A stretch of DNA of 64,000 bases, taken from positions 1,054,001 to 1,118,000 of the forward strand of contig NZ_CP029487.1 of assembly GCF_002441855.2 (NCBI RefSeq), written 5' to 3'. Each line of letters begins with the position of its first letter. The first letter of the stretch is position 1. Positions 14,827 to 23,706 of this stretch are shown piece after piece. A program made the position numbers and the translations under genes. Under the pieces are notes generated by a model that saw only the letters and a program-made list of their open reading frames with translations, did no database searches and was not told the origin of the DNA. This stretch comes from Eubacterium maltosivorans (lineage in GTDB: Bacteria > Bacillota > Clostridia > Eubacteriales > Eubacteriaceae).

Positions 14827-14908
14827 TTTAATGCCTGCCTCTTTCTTGACAGGAGGCATTTTAAGGCGTATGCTTAACTTAATAAAATCTAAAATCAGGG
14901 AGGCATTT

Positions 14909-15697
14909 ATGAAAGATATTGATCTCGTTTATTTCAGTCCTACAGGAAATACCCGTAAAACACTCCAGGCCATCGCCGCCGGGGCCAAAACCCAGGTAAT
15001 TGAGCATGACAGAACCTATCCGCAGGGCCGCAAAGAAAAACTTCATTTTACAAAAGACAGCTTTGTCATTCTTGGGTGCCCTGTCTACGCTGGGCGTATT
15101 CCACCAAGGCCGGAAAATATTTTTGAAGGTATTGAAGGCGACGACACCCCTGCTGTCCTGGTTGTAACCTATGGAAACCGCGAGTATGATGATGCTTTGC
15201 TGGAGCTGAAAAATCTTGCCATTGAGAATGGCTTTGTTCCTGTAGCTGCCGCCGCTTTTCTGGCAGTTCATTCCTACAGTGACAAGCTTGCCGGCGGCCG
15301 GCCGGATGAAAACGACCTTGAAATCATGGGGAATCTGGGCCGTACGATCCGCGAAAAATATCTGCGAAAAAAAGATTGTAAGGGAACGCTGATCGTAAAG
15401 GGCAACTATCCTTATAAAGACGGCATGAACTATACACCTCTGGCACCCGAGGTATCAGAGGACTGTACCCAATGCGGCGAGTGTATCCCGGTTTGCCCTG
15501 TTGCGGCCATTAATCCAGATGACCCGACCCAAACCGACCCGGACCTCTGCATCCGCTGCTGTGCCTGCGTAAAAATCTGCCCGGTCGAAGCCCGCAAATT
15601 TACGGCACCACCGTTTTTGGCCACTGTTCAATTCCTTGAAAGTAATTTCGCAGGCATTTATAAAAAACCTGAAATCTTCTATATCACTGAAGACTAA
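14909..15697 (+). CDS. EFR1-type flavodoxin plus 2[4Fe-4S] ferredoxin
   Basis: 262 residues from ATG 14909, five bases after GGAGG (the frame is open from 14831 without a site). The N-terminal flavodoxin fold has the FMN phosphate loop SPTGNTRKT (10-18) and GCPVYAGR. The C-terminus has two clusters: Cys186/189/192 with Cys196, and Cys214/217/220 with Cys224 (CTQCGECIPVCP and CIRCCACVKICP). These EFR1 proteins are anaerobe electron carriers of unassigned partner. It is monocistronic between terminators, which suggests a general low-potential carrier, perhaps linked to the ferredoxin pool used by Rnf. Confidence 0.88.
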   Translation: MKDIDLVYFSPTGNTRKTLQAIAAGAKTQVIEHDRTYPQGRKEKLHFTKDSFVILGCPVYAGRIPPRPENIFEGIEGDDTPAVLVVTYGNREYDDALLELKNLAIENGFVPVAAAAFLAVHSYSDKLAGGRPDENDLEIMGNLGRTIREKYLRKKDCKGTLIVKGNYPYKDGMNYTPLAPEVSEDCTQCGECIPVCPVAAINPDDPTQTDPDLCIRCCACVKICPVEARKFTAPPFLATVQFLESNFAGIYKKPEIFYITED

Positions 15698-15723
15698 AAA
15701 AACCGGCTTAAGCCGGTTTTTTT
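15696..15723. terminator. bidirectional terminator
   Basis: Perfect 28-bp palindrome with A7 and T7 ends around CCGGCTTAAGCCGG, overlapping the stop codons of two convergent genes. Confidence 0.9.
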
Positions 15724-16264
15724 AGTAATCTTCTTTGTTTTGTTTCTCCGCAAAGCTATCCAAAAGTTTTTCTAATATTTGAACAGAATCATCGCCCGGA
15801 TTTTCTTCGATCAGTTTTTCGACACTCTGCCCGATATAGTACTCCAGATCATCCTGGGTAACGTCAAAATCTTCGTCCTTTGCTATCTCTGCGAGTTTTC
15901 CAAAAAGGTGATGGCGTCTTTCTTCCAGGCGTTCTTCTTTTGATTTTCCATCAAATACGACTCCCTCAACAAACTCGTCCCATTTGTTCGCTATCTTTTC
16001 GCCAAGACCTTCTCTTTTAGGGGCTGGATTTGCTTCTTTTTCAGCCTCTTCCTGCTGTTTATCATCAATATGAATGATTTCTTCTAAGATATCATCCTCC
16101 GGATTATCTGGAATGGTCGTTAACGGTGTGTAGCTTTCGGTCATCAATGCCGGGTCCATAAACATGTAACTGCCTGTTTCCAGAAGCTTTTCGTTATATT
16201 TTTCCAAAGCCTCGCGGTTGTCTTTAATGTAAGTAATAAACTTTTTAACTTCCTGTAATGCCAT
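15722..16264 (-). CDS. hypothetical acidic protein, 180 residues
   Basis: I do not recognise a family with confidence. Start ATG 16264 follows AAGGAG and a TATAAT-like box is near 16305. The protein is soluble, very acidic and mostly helical, with a Pro/Glu-rich linker in the middle (about 50-85). The first 30 residues (ALQEVKKFITYIKDNREALEKY) faintly recall the Nif11-like leader domain, but the usual downstream glycine motif is missing. The C-terminal half (DDLEYYIGQSVEKLIEENPGDD) could bind a partner. Neighbours give no hint of function. Confidence 0.6.
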   Translation of the reverse strand: MALQEVKKFITYIKDNREALEKYNEKLLETGSYMFMDPALMTESYTPLTTIPDNPEDDILEEIIHIDDKQQEEAEKEANPAPKREGLGEKIANKWDEFVEGVVFDGKSKEERLEERRHHLFGKLAEIAKDEDFDVTQDDLEYYIGQSVEKLIEENPGDDSVQILEKLLDSFAEKQNKEDY

Positions 16265-16513
16265 GGTCTCATCTCCTTATTAAATCATATGATTTTAACT
16301 ATCTATTATAATATACCCAAAACCTTTAAATCATCAAGCAAAGTCTCTCTTTTTCTTTATAAATTACCGTTTCTTACCAGTCCGCGGCTTTAATCCTTTT
16401 TTACCGTGATTTTTATCATATTCATATTACATCTGTCACCACTTTTATATTTTGCTGTTAAATGCTCTTAGAATCCGTTATAATGAAGTCACTACAAAGC
16501 AAGGAGAATAAAA

Positions 16514-17191
16514 ATGAGACATTCACTCGGTAATGCCCTTTGGGGGATTTTCTTTATAGCTCTTGGCGTCGGCTTTGGCGGACAGGTCATGGGATACTGG
16601 CATTTTTCATTATTTTTCAGCGGCTGGTGGACTTTAATCATTATTATTCCCAGCATTATCAGCATTGTTCAAAACGGTTTTAGAACAGGCAATTGTATTG
16701 TGCTGGCCATCGGCGTTTTATTACTGCTCGGCGAACAGGATTTTATTAACGGACATTTAATCGGTGAGCTCATTTTCCCGTTAATTCTGGTGATTATTGG
16801 TGTCAGCATTATCTTCCGCGGCAGAGGCAGCCGCCGTTCCCGTGAGGTTAAGCTTCTTACCCAGGGAGAAACACAGGACTATACCGCCATTTTTGGCTCA
16901 CAGGAGCTGCGTTTTCCAGGGGAGTCCTTTCGAGGCGCAACGCTGACCGCTGTATTCGGAGGTATTGACCTTGATTTAAGGGACGCGCTTATTACAGAGG
17001 ACATCACCATCACCACGACCAGCATCTTCGGCGGTATTGATATTAATGTACCGTCCAATGTGCGGGTGGATGTCTCCAGCACCCCGATATTCGGAGGCGT
17101 TTCTGATAAAACGCCCCGCCCCGCCGTTGCAAACCCGCCCACTATCTATCTCAACAGTGTCTGTATCTTTGGAGGAGTTGATATTTTATGA
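16514..17191 (+). CDS. LiaF-like envelope stress membrane protein
   Basis: 225 residues, ATG after AAGGAG. Three to four membrane helices (about 8-103) resemble the LiaF/DUF5668 transmembrane module. The C-terminal soluble part (about 115-225) has five repeats built on I/VFGG or IFGS (AIFGSQELRF, AVFGGIDLDL, SIFGGIDINV, PIFGGVSDK, CIFGGVDIL) that form a beta-helix as in the cell-wall-active antibiotic response domain. LiaF inhibits the LiaRS two-component system in Bacillus; no LiaRS is seen here. It overlaps the next gene by four bases, so the two are translationally coupled. Confidence 0.8.
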   Translation: MRHSLGNALWGIFFIALGVGFGGQVMGYWHFSLFFSGWWTLIIIIPSIISIVQNGFRTGNCIVLAIGVLLLLGEQDFINGHLIGELIFPLILVIIGVSIIFRGRGSRRSREVKLLTQGETQDYTAIFGSQELRFPGESFRGATLTAVFGGIDLDLRDALITEDITITTTSIFGGIDINVPSNVRVDVSSTPIFGGVSDKTPRPAVANPPTIYLNSVCIFGGVDIL

Positions 17192-18033
17192 GAAGCACCA
17201 GTAAAGTCGTAAAATACGTTGCTATCGCCCTTGGGCTGATTCTGGCGATCTTTATCATATCTGTCATTGTTAAAACCGCCCTGAGTCTCTTTGGCGCTTT
17301 TGGACACTTCGGCAACAATACCGCCGGCAGTGTTGTGACAAATAAGGAATTTTCTCAGGAATTTAATGGCGTCACAACGCTTGACCTTGATTTTTCTGCT
17401 GGATATCTGGAAATTCAAAAGGGCGATGTTTTTAAGGTCGAAGGTTACAACCTCCCGAGTAATTTTACTGCCGAGCAAAAGGTTGATACCTTGAAAATTA
17501 AAGATAGCATTAAAGACCCAGTGAATTTTTTAAATGCCTTGTCGGATTCTAAAAAGCCTCATCTCACTGTCACCATCCCTGAGGGTACTGCCTTTAAAGA
17601 GGTAGAGCTGGCTTTTGGCGCCTCAGACACCAGCATTGATACCCTTAAAACAGGCCGTCTGAAGGTGGATATGGGCGTTGGGCGCGTTGAGATGAGCAGC
17701 ATCATCGCTGATAATGCCAAATTCAATAACGGCGCAGGGGAAGTTATTCTCTCAGATATGAAGATAAACGACATGGATATGGAATGCGGTGTGGGTAAGG
17801 TTTCCTTTGAAGGCTCTCTCACTGGAAAAAATAAAATTGACGGCGGCGTCGGTGAGACGACCTTTGCCATCAATGGCAATGCCGCGGATTTTGACATAAA
17901 AGGTGAGCCTGGGCTTGGTGAGCTTACAGTGGATGGATCACGCTATACGAAAGACCGTTTCAGAAACAGCGGAGCCCCCAACAGCTTAGAGATAAACGGT
18001 GGTGTCGGATCACTGCGGATCGCTTTCGAATAA
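17188..18033 (+). CDS. DUF4097-family membrane-anchored beta-helix protein (LiaG-like)
   Basis: 281 residues, starting in an ATGA overlap with the LiaF-like gene. One membrane helix (about 9-31) is followed by an extracytoplasmic parallel beta-helix with regularly repeated GVG/GAG turns (GVGRVEMSS, GAGEVILSD, GVGKVSFEG, GVGETTFAI, GLGELTVDG, GVGSLRIAF). This DUF4097 architecture is shared with Bacillus LiaG, and together with LiaF indicates a cell-envelope stress or surface function. Exact role unknown. Confidence 0.8.
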   Translation: MRSTSKVVKYVAIALGLILAIFIISVIVKTALSLFGAFGHFGNNTAGSVVTNKEFSQEFNGVTTLDLDFSAGYLEIQKGDVFKVEGYNLPSNFTAEQKVDTLKIKDSIKDPVNFLNALSDSKKPHLTVTIPEGTAFKEVELAFGASDTSIDTLKTGRLKVDMGVGRVEMSSIIADNAKFNNGAGEVILSDMKINDMDMECGVGKVSFEGSLTGKNKIDGGVGETTFAINGNAADFDIKGEPGLGELTVDGSRYTKDRFRNSGAPNSLEINGGVGSLRIAFE

Positions 18034-18036
18034 AAT

Positions 18037-18079
18037 AAAAAAAGACACGGAAACATCGTATGTGATCCGTGTCTTTTTT
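18037..18079. terminator. bidirectional terminator
   Basis: 14-base stem A6GACACGGA paired with TCCGTGTCT6 around a 14-base loop, between convergent genes. Confidence 0.85.
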
Positions 18080-18080
18080 A

Positions 18081-19679
18081 TTATGCGTTCATCTGTTTTT
18101 TGTATTCCAGGAATTCATCATAACTCGATAACCGGTCAATAATGCCGTCATCTGTCAGCTCGATGATCCGGTTAGCCAGCGTCTGCATAAACTGATGGTC
18201 ATGGCTGGCAAAAAGAATTACCCCTTTAAAATCCATCAATCCGTTGTTAACCGCGGTGATGGACTCGAGATCCAGGTGGTTGGTCGGCTGGTCTACCACC
18301 AATACGTTAGAGCCGAACATCATCATTCTGGACAGCATGCAGCGTACCTTTTCCCCGCCGGAGAGCACGCGCACCTCTTTATAGATATCATCCCCTGAAA
18401 AAAGCATACGTCCTAAAAAGCTTCTCAGGTAGGTTTCTGTTTCCTCGGTGGTGAACTGTTTCAGCCACTCTGCTATATTAAGAGTACAGCCCTCAAAATA
18501 GGAAGTATTATCCTGTGGAAAATAGGAGGTCGAAACGGTTTGCCCCCACTTAAAGCTGCCCTCATCAGGCTCCATTTCCCCCATCAGAATTTTAAACAGG
18601 GTCGTCATGGCAATTTCATTTTCAGCGACAAAACCGACTTTATCCTCTTTGTTAATTCTGAAGCTTACATTGTTTAAAACCTTCACACCGTCGATGGTCT
18701 TAGAAAGGTTTTCTACCTCTAATATTTCTTTTCCTGGTTCGCGGTCCATATTAAAACCAACATAGGGATATTTTCTGGATGAGGCCGGCATTTCTTCAAC
18801 AGCCAGCTTATCAAGCAGCTTTCTTCTGGAGGTTGCCTGCTTGGATTTGGACTTATTGGCTGAAAAACGGGCGATAAAATTTTGCAGCTCTTTTATTTTA
18901 TCCTCTTTTTTCTTGTTCTGGTCCTTCAGCATTCTCTGAACGAGCTGACTGGATTCGTACCAGAAATCATAATTCCCGACATACAGCTTGATTTTTCCAA
19001 AATCAATATCCACGATATGGGTACACACATTATTGAGGAAATAGCGGTCATGAGACACCACGATCACAGTGCCGGGATAATCCATGAGAAATTCTTCCAG
19101 CCAGACCACTGCCTGGATATCCAGGTTATTAGTCGGTTCGTCAAGCAGGATAATATCCGGCTTTCCAAAAAGGGCCTGAGCCAAAAGCACCTTGACCTTT
19201 TCATTACCGGTCAAACCGCCCATCTGCGCGTCAATGATGGAGGCATCCATCCCAAGCCCCTGCACCAGACGAGAAGCGTCAGATTCGGCTTCCCAGCCGC
19301 CCAGATCGGCAAATTCTCCCTCCAGCTCTCCAGCTCGGATGCCATCCTCATCGGAAAAATCCTCTTTCGCATAAATAGCGTCCTTTTCCTTCATAATGTC
19401 ATAAAGATGCTGATTTCCCATAATAATGGTGTCCAGCACTGAATAGTCGTCAAAAGCGTAATGATCCTGCTTCAATACGGACATGCGCAGTTCCTTAGGC
19501 ATAATGACATCACCGCTGGACGGCTCGAGATTACCAGATAAAATTCTTAAAAAGGTGGATTTACCCGCTCCGTTGGCACCGATAATACCATAGCAGTTTC
19601 CCGGTGTGAATTTTATATTAACGTTTGAAAACAAATTGCTTCCATCAAAATTTAAACTTAAATCAGATACTGTAATCAT
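18081..19679 (-). CDS. ykpA: ABC-F ATPase, YkpA type
   Basis: 532 residues from ATG 19679, where homologues start (MITVSDLSLNFDG). A GGAG lies 15 bases upstream, rather far; the frame is open to 19730. Two ABC domains are joined by an Arg/Lys-rich linker and lack membrane helices, as in ribosome-associated ABC-F factors. NBD1 has Walker A GANGAGKS (34-41) and Walker B LLDEPTNNLD. NBD2 is degenerate: its Walker A reads AENEIAMTT with Met358 at the lysine position, and its Walker B reads VVDQPTNHLD with Gln at the catalytic Glu. A non-lysine residue in NBD2 Walker A is known in YkpA relatives, but the Gln looks extra. Likely acts on translation or housekeeping rather than drug export. Confidence 0.88.
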   Translation of the reverse strand: MITVSDLSLNFDGSNLFSNVNIKFTPGNCYGIIGANGAGKSTFLRILSGNLEPSSGDVIMPKELRMSVLKQDHYAFDDYSVLDTIIMGNQHLYDIMKEKDAIYAKEDFSDEDGIRAGELEGEFADLGGWEAESDASRLVQGLGMDASIIDAQMGGLTGNEKVKVLLAQALFGKPDIILLDEPTNNLDIQAVVWLEEFLMDYPGTVIVVSHDRYFLNNVCTHIVDIDFGKIKLYVGNYDFWYESSQLVQRMLKDQNKKKEDKIKELQNFIARFSANKSKSKQATSRRKLLDKLAVEEMPASSRKYPYVGFNMDREPGKEILEVENLSKTIDGVKVLNNVSFRINKEDKVGFVAENEIAMTTLFKILMGEMEPDEGSFKWGQTVSTSYFPQDNTSYFEGCTLNIAEWLKQFTTEETETYLRSFLGRMLFSGDDIYKEVRVLSGGEKVRCMLSRMMMFGSNVLVVDQPTNHLDLESITAVNNGLMDFKGVILFASHDHQFMQTLANRIIELTDDGIIDRLSSYDEFLEYKKQMNA

Positions 19680-19797
19680 TCTGTAACTTCTATACTCCTC
19701 TGGTTTGAAAAATATGGCGCTTTGGCCCATGAATCTCTATTATAGCCTAAACCCAATGCTTTTTCCAGTTCTTTCTGCTGGAAATTATCGTTAATTC

Positions 19798-19832
19798 AAA
19801 AAAGGAGCGCCGCAACCTTAGCGGCACTCCTT
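19798..19832 (-). terminator. terminator of the rnf operon
   Basis: Twelve-base stem with one G-T pair (19802-19813 with 19821-19832), followed by TTTT on the minus strand, directly after the rnfB stop. Confidence 0.85.
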
Positions 19833-19836
19833 AAGC

Positions 19837-20880
19837 CTATTTCAGATCGCTTATTTTAAACTCGACCTTATCTTTTTCATCTTCTGGATGTTCTTCTGCA
19901 GGATCAACTGTTTTTTCGGGTTCTTCCATATTTTCTCTTGTTTCTAAAACTTCGATTTCTCCGCTGACTTCTACAAATTCTTCTGCTGGCTCAGCATCGA
20001 CCTGCATGATCGCTTCCATTTCCTCATCCAGATCCTTTTCTGGTTCCAGCTCAATAACGGTGGTTTCATCGCCAATGACAATGCGCTGTTCCAGTGTAAT
20101 GGCGCCTGTCGGACATTTTTCAAAACAAGCCTGACACTGGGTACATTTATCATAATCGATGGATGCCAGATTATTTTCAACCGTAATGGCTTCCACTGGG
20201 CATACCTTCACACAGGCTTTACAGGCAATACAGCCTATATCGCAGACAGCGCGTACCAGCTTGCCCTTGTCTGTATTACGGCAGTCCACATGCACCAGCT
20301 GGTCTGCCGGAATCAAATCGATAATGCCTTTTGGACAGGCATCCCTGCATTTACCACAGGCCGTACATTTATCAACGTCCACCTCGGGCAGACCGTTATC
20401 ACCAATGGATAACGCACCAAACATACAGGCGCTGACACAGGTGCCAAGCCCCATACAGCCATGCCGGCATGTCTTTACGCCGCCGCTCGCAATCATGGCC
20501 TGGCGGCAGTCCTGAATACCATAATAATCCGCACGGTTCGGCGAATGGGTACAATCACCGTTGCAGTGAATACAGGCCACCATCGGCTCGCTGCTGCCGA
20601 TGCTTTCTCCCATAATCTCTCCAATGGCCATGGCTGTGGCCGCGCCGCCTACCGGACAGGCATTCACCGCCGCCTCACCGTTTACGATGGCCACCGCAAG
20701 GGCATCACAGCCTGGAAAGCCGCAGCCACCGCAGTTTGCCCCTGGAAGGGCATCTCTCACCAAAGGAACCCGCTCGTCCGTTTTAACCTCAAATACCTTT
20801 GAGGCGATGGCGAGACCAGCTCCGAAAATCAATCCCATGGCACCTAAAATACCTACAGGAATCAGTAATTCCATTAACAT
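19837..20880 (-). CDS. rnfB: Rnf complex subunit B
   Basis: 347 residues. ATG 20880 is chosen as it lies eight bases after AAGGAGG and gives the expected N-terminal membrane anchor MLMELLIPVGILGAMG. The Fe-S domain cysteines are Cys50, 53, 58 and 75 (CGGCGFPGC...CPVGG). Several ferredoxin motifs follow (CMGLGTCVSAC, CTACGKCRDACP, CIACKACVKVCP, CTQCQACFEKCP). The last about 75 residues are an acidic Glu/Pro-rich tail. RnfB is the likely entry site for electrons from reduced ferredoxin, on the cytoplasmic side. It is the last gene of the rnf operon. Confidence 0.95.
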   Translation of the reverse strand: MLMELLIPVGILGAMGLIFGAGLAIASKVFEVKTDERVPLVRDALPGANCGGCGFPGCDALAVAIVNGEAAVNACPVGGAATAMAIGEIMGESIGSSEPMVACIHCNGDCTHSPNRADYYGIQDCRQAMIASGGVKTCRHGCMGLGTCVSACMFGALSIGDNGLPEVDVDKCTACGKCRDACPKGIIDLIPADQLVHVDCRNTDKGKLVRAVCDIGCIACKACVKVCPVEAITVENNLASIDYDKCTQCQACFEKCPTGAITLEQRIVIGDETTVIELEPEKDLDEEMEAIMQVDAEPAEEFVEVSGEIEVLETRENMEEPEKTVDPAEEHPEDEKDKVEFKISDLK

Positions 20881-20893
20881 TTCCGGCACCTCC

Positions 20894-21469
20894 TTACAGC
20901 ATTCCGGAGAATCCCAGGAACGCAATGGCCATCAGACCCGCTGTAACAAGCGCGATCGGGAATCCCTCAAAGGGCTTTGGAATATCGGACAGCTCCAGAC
21001 GTTCCCGGATACCGGCAAACAGCACGATCGCCAGTGTAAAGCCAAGGGCCCCGGCAATCCCATTGAAAACTGTTTCGATAAAATTGTAACCATACTGGAT
21101 GTTTAACAGCGCAACCCCCAGTACCGCACAGTTGGTCGTGATCAGCGGAAGGTAGACACCCAACGCCTGATAAAGAGACGGGCTGGTTTTTTGAATAATC
21201 ATTTCAACCAACTGTACCAAGGCCGCAATAACCAGAATAAAGGCAATGGTCTGTAAATATCCAAGACCTAACGGGTCCAGAATAGCGTACTGCACCACAT
21301 AGGTAATCGCCGAAGCCATGGCCATTACAAAGGTAACGGCAATCCCCATCCCCACAGCTGTTTCAATCTGTTTAGAAACGCCGAGAAAAGGGCAAATACC
21401 GAGGAATTTTGACAAAATAAAGTTCTGGACAAAAATGCCGCTGACTAAAATCAGGAGTATATTGGTCAT
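20894..21469 (-). CDS. rnfA: Rnf complex subunit A
   Basis: 191 residues, six predicted membrane helices, no long loops. [31 protein letters not shown] at the start is typical of RnfA/NqrE; the conserved cysteine in GICPF and the one in [10 protein letters not shown] are cluster ligands in the paired RnfA-RnfE membrane core. It starts in a four-base overlap with rnfE (ATGA type), so translation is coupled. It transfers electrons across the membrane between flavin centres while Na+ or H+ moves. Confidence 0.95.
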   Translation of the reverse strand: MTNILLILVSGIFVQNFILSKFLGICPFLGVSKQIETAVGMGIAVTFVMAMASAITYVVQYAILDPLGLGYLQTIAFILVIAALVQLVEMIIQKTSPSLYQALGVYLPLITTNCAVLGVALLNIQYGYNFIETVFNGIAGALGFTLAIVLFAGIRERLELSDIPKPFEGFPIALVTAGLMAIAFLGFSGML

Positions 21470-22092
21470 GACAGGCTATCCTCCTTATTTGATTTTTTCG
21501 CTTCTAGTTTTTCTGTAATCTTATTGATGGCTGCAATGCCAACACCCAAGGTCAGGAAGGCTCCTGGCGGCAGGATAAATATAAGAACCGGTTCATAGCC
21601 AGCGCCGAAAATGCTCAGACCGAAAATCGCGCCTGCACCGATGATCTCGCGGATTGAACCCAGCACGGTCAGGGACAGTGTAAAGCCGAGGCCCATCCCT
21701 GCGCCGTCCGCAAAAGATGCCAGAACAGGGTTAGAAAACGCAAAGGCTTCCGCACGTCCGAGAATAATACAGTTGACAACAATCAGAGGAATATAAATCC
21801 CCAGCGCGGCATCCAGCGCCGGCACATAAGCCTTCATCAGCATGCCGACAATGGTTACGAAAGATGCGATGATGACGACAAAAGCCGGGATACGGATTTT
21901 GTCCGGAATGATTTTCCTTAAAGCTGAAATAACAACATTTGAACCGATCAGAACAACAGTGGTCGCAAGCCCCATGCCCAGACCGTTTATCGCCGAGGTC
22001 GTAACTGCCAAAGTCGGACACATCCCCAGCAGCAGGCGGAATGTTGGGTTCTCCTTGATCAGCCCATTTGTAAAATGTTTAAAATTACCCAT
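21466..22092 (-). CDS. rnfE: Rnf complex subunit E
   Basis: 208 residues, six membrane helices. It is the paralogue of RnfA, with conserved [19 protein letters not shown] near the N-terminus and [17 protein letters not shown] in the middle carrying the cluster-binding cysteines. The start overlaps the rnfG stop by one base, and its 3' end overlaps rnfA by four. With RnfA it forms the inverted-topology membrane core that carries electrons to the FMN subunits. Confidence 0.95.
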   Translation of the reverse strand: MGNFKHFTNGLIKENPTFRLLLGMCPTLAVTTSAINGLGMGLATTVVLIGSNVVISALRKIIPDKIRIPAFVVIIASFVTIVGMLMKAYVPALDAALGIYIPLIVVNCIILGRAEAFAFSNPVLASFADGAGMGLGFTLSLTVLGSIREIIGAGAIFGLSIFGAGYEPVLIFILPPGAFLTLGVGIAAINKITEKLEAKKSNKEDSLS

Positions 22093-22721
22093 TATTGTGC
22101 GCCTCCTTCCTTCGCAAGCGCTTCGTAGACTTTTTCAGATGCGTTGACGCCTGTTGTAACAGCTTTGGAAGTGATTGTCGCGCCGGTAATGGCGGTTATT
22201 TGATTGTCTGAAGCTTCTCCGCTTTTAATAACCGCGATCTCCTTTTTCGCGTCTTTTCCTTTAAACTGTTCCTGGAACGCCGGCTCAGTAGATTTTGCGC
22301 CAAGCCCCGGTGTTTCACTCTGGCTTAAGATCGTAATGCCTGTAATCTTGCCATCTTTATCGATACCGGTCAGTACTTCAACCGCTCCGCCATAGCCGCT
22401 CGGAGCTGTTTTGACGGTATAGCCCGCCAAGTCGCTTCCCTTATAGCCAACGTAGGCTTCCTTAATAATACTGGCTTCATTTGGGGCAGCAGCGGCCGCA
22501 ATCGCTTCGATATTATCTACGGCCTCAAATTTATCGGCATCCGGCAAAACAGCCTGTCTTGCCTCAGTATTGGCCTGCTCATTGCGCTGGTCTATAACAT
22601 CAGATGTTACGTAATTCGTCATTGCGAGGCAAAGAGATGCGATCGCCGTGATGACAAAGAGAATAACAGCCAGCTTGATGACGTTTTTCCAGTCGATGGA
22701 TATTTTTTGTTTATTAGCCAT
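22092..22721 (-). CDS. rnfG: Rnf complex subunit G (covalent FMN)
   Basis: 209 residues. A single N-terminal helix (about 14-34) anchors an extracytoplasmic FMN-binding domain. The flavinylation motif TGATITSKAVTTGV near residue 180 places FMN on the threonine of the TGAT-IT segment. The 5' end overlaps rnfD by eight bases. It has no DUF4405 or other extra domain. It receives electrons on the outer face and passes them on in the complex. Confidence 0.95.
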   Translation of the reverse strand: MANKQKISIDWKNVIKLAVILFVITAIASLCLAMTNYVTSDVIDQRNEQANTEARQAVLPDADKFEAVDNIEAIAAAAAPNEASIIKEAYVGYKGSDLAGYTVKTAPSGYGGAVEVLTGIDKDGKITGITILSQSETPGLGAKSTEPAFQEQFKGKDAKKEIAVIKSGEASDNQITAITGATITSKAVTTGVNASEKVYEALAKEGGAQ

Positions 22722-23694
22722 TCACTTCCACCTCTTTGTTCTTTTTCTCCTTTTTCGGTGCTCCGTAAATACGCGGACGGGTAAACCGTTCGATGAGCGG
22801 AGCCGCCACATTCATCAGAAGGATAGAGTAAGATACCCCCTCAGGATAGCCGCCGAACATTCGAATAATCATAGTAATCAAGCCGCAGCCAAAGGCGAAG
22901 ATAATCTGTCCAACCGGAGTGCTCGGAGATGAGACATAATCCGTTGCCATGAAGAAGGCACCCAGCATTAAACCGCCAGAGCAAAGCTGAAAGATTGGGT
23001 CCTGACCAAATACAAGCGATAAAACCGCCACTGTCGCAAGATAAACCGCCGGAATACGCCAGCTGATAACACCGCGGACAATCAGATAAATGCCCCCGAT
23101 CAGCAGCGCCAACGCGGAGATTTCCCCAATGGAGCCATAGACGCCATTGATCCCAAGAAACATATCCAGATTACTGGGCAGCGCGGTCAGATCCAGGCCC
23201 TCCTTTAAAATTCCCAGCGGTGTCGCCGTCGTAAAGGTATCTGCCAGCGGGATATAGGCTGTGCCTGTCATGTGGGTTGGCCATGACGCTACCAGAAAAG
23301 CCCTGGCCGCCAAAGCCGGGTTCATAAAGTTATGTCCAAGGCCGCCAAAGCACTGCTTAACCAGGGCGATGGCAAAAACTGAACCGATAATACACATCCA
23401 CCACGGTGCTGTGATAGGCAGATTAAAGGCCAGCAGAAGTCCCGTAACAACGGCGCTCCAGTCACTGACAGTAATGGGCTTTTTCATCAGCTTTTGGATA
23501 ACTGCTTCCGTCACAACACAGCTGGCGACACAGAGCGCCACGATCAGGAAGGTTCTCATGCCAAATACATATCCGGCAACTGCGAGCGCCGGTAAAAGCG
23601 CAACGATAACACTCTGCATAATGCTGGACGTATTATGCTTTGCGCGTATATGTGGTGATGAGGATACAGTCAGTGTTAAATCTAATTTACTCAA
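22714..23694 (-). CDS. rnfD: Rnf complex subunit D
   Basis: 326 residues, about nine membrane helices. It begins SKLDLTLTVSSSPHIRAKHNTSSIM, as RnfD/NqrB proteins do. The motif TTATPLG around residue 160 holds the threonine that binds FMN covalently. CCFGGLGHNFMNPALAARAF-like sequence (here KQCFGGLGHNFMNPALAAR) is diagnostic. It starts 12 bp after rnfC. It is the main membrane subunit coupled to ion movement. Confidence 0.95.
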   Translation of the reverse strand: MSKLDLTLTVSSSPHIRAKHNTSSIMQSVIVALLPALAVAGYVFGMRTFLIVALCVASCVVTEAVIQKLMKKPITVSDWSAVVTGLLLAFNLPITAPWWMCIIGSVFAIALVKQCFGGLGHNFMNPALAARAFLVASWPTHMTGTAYIPLADTFTTATPLGILKEGLDLTALPSNLDMFLGINGVYGSIGEISALALLIGGIYLIVRGVISWRIPAVYLATVAVLSLVFGQDPIFQLCSGGLMLGAFFMATDYVSSPSTPVGQIIFAFGCGLITMIIRMFGGYPEGVSYSILLMNVAAPLIERFTRPRIYGAPKKEKKNKEVEVNG

Positions 23695-23706
23695 TTGATG
23701 CTCCTC

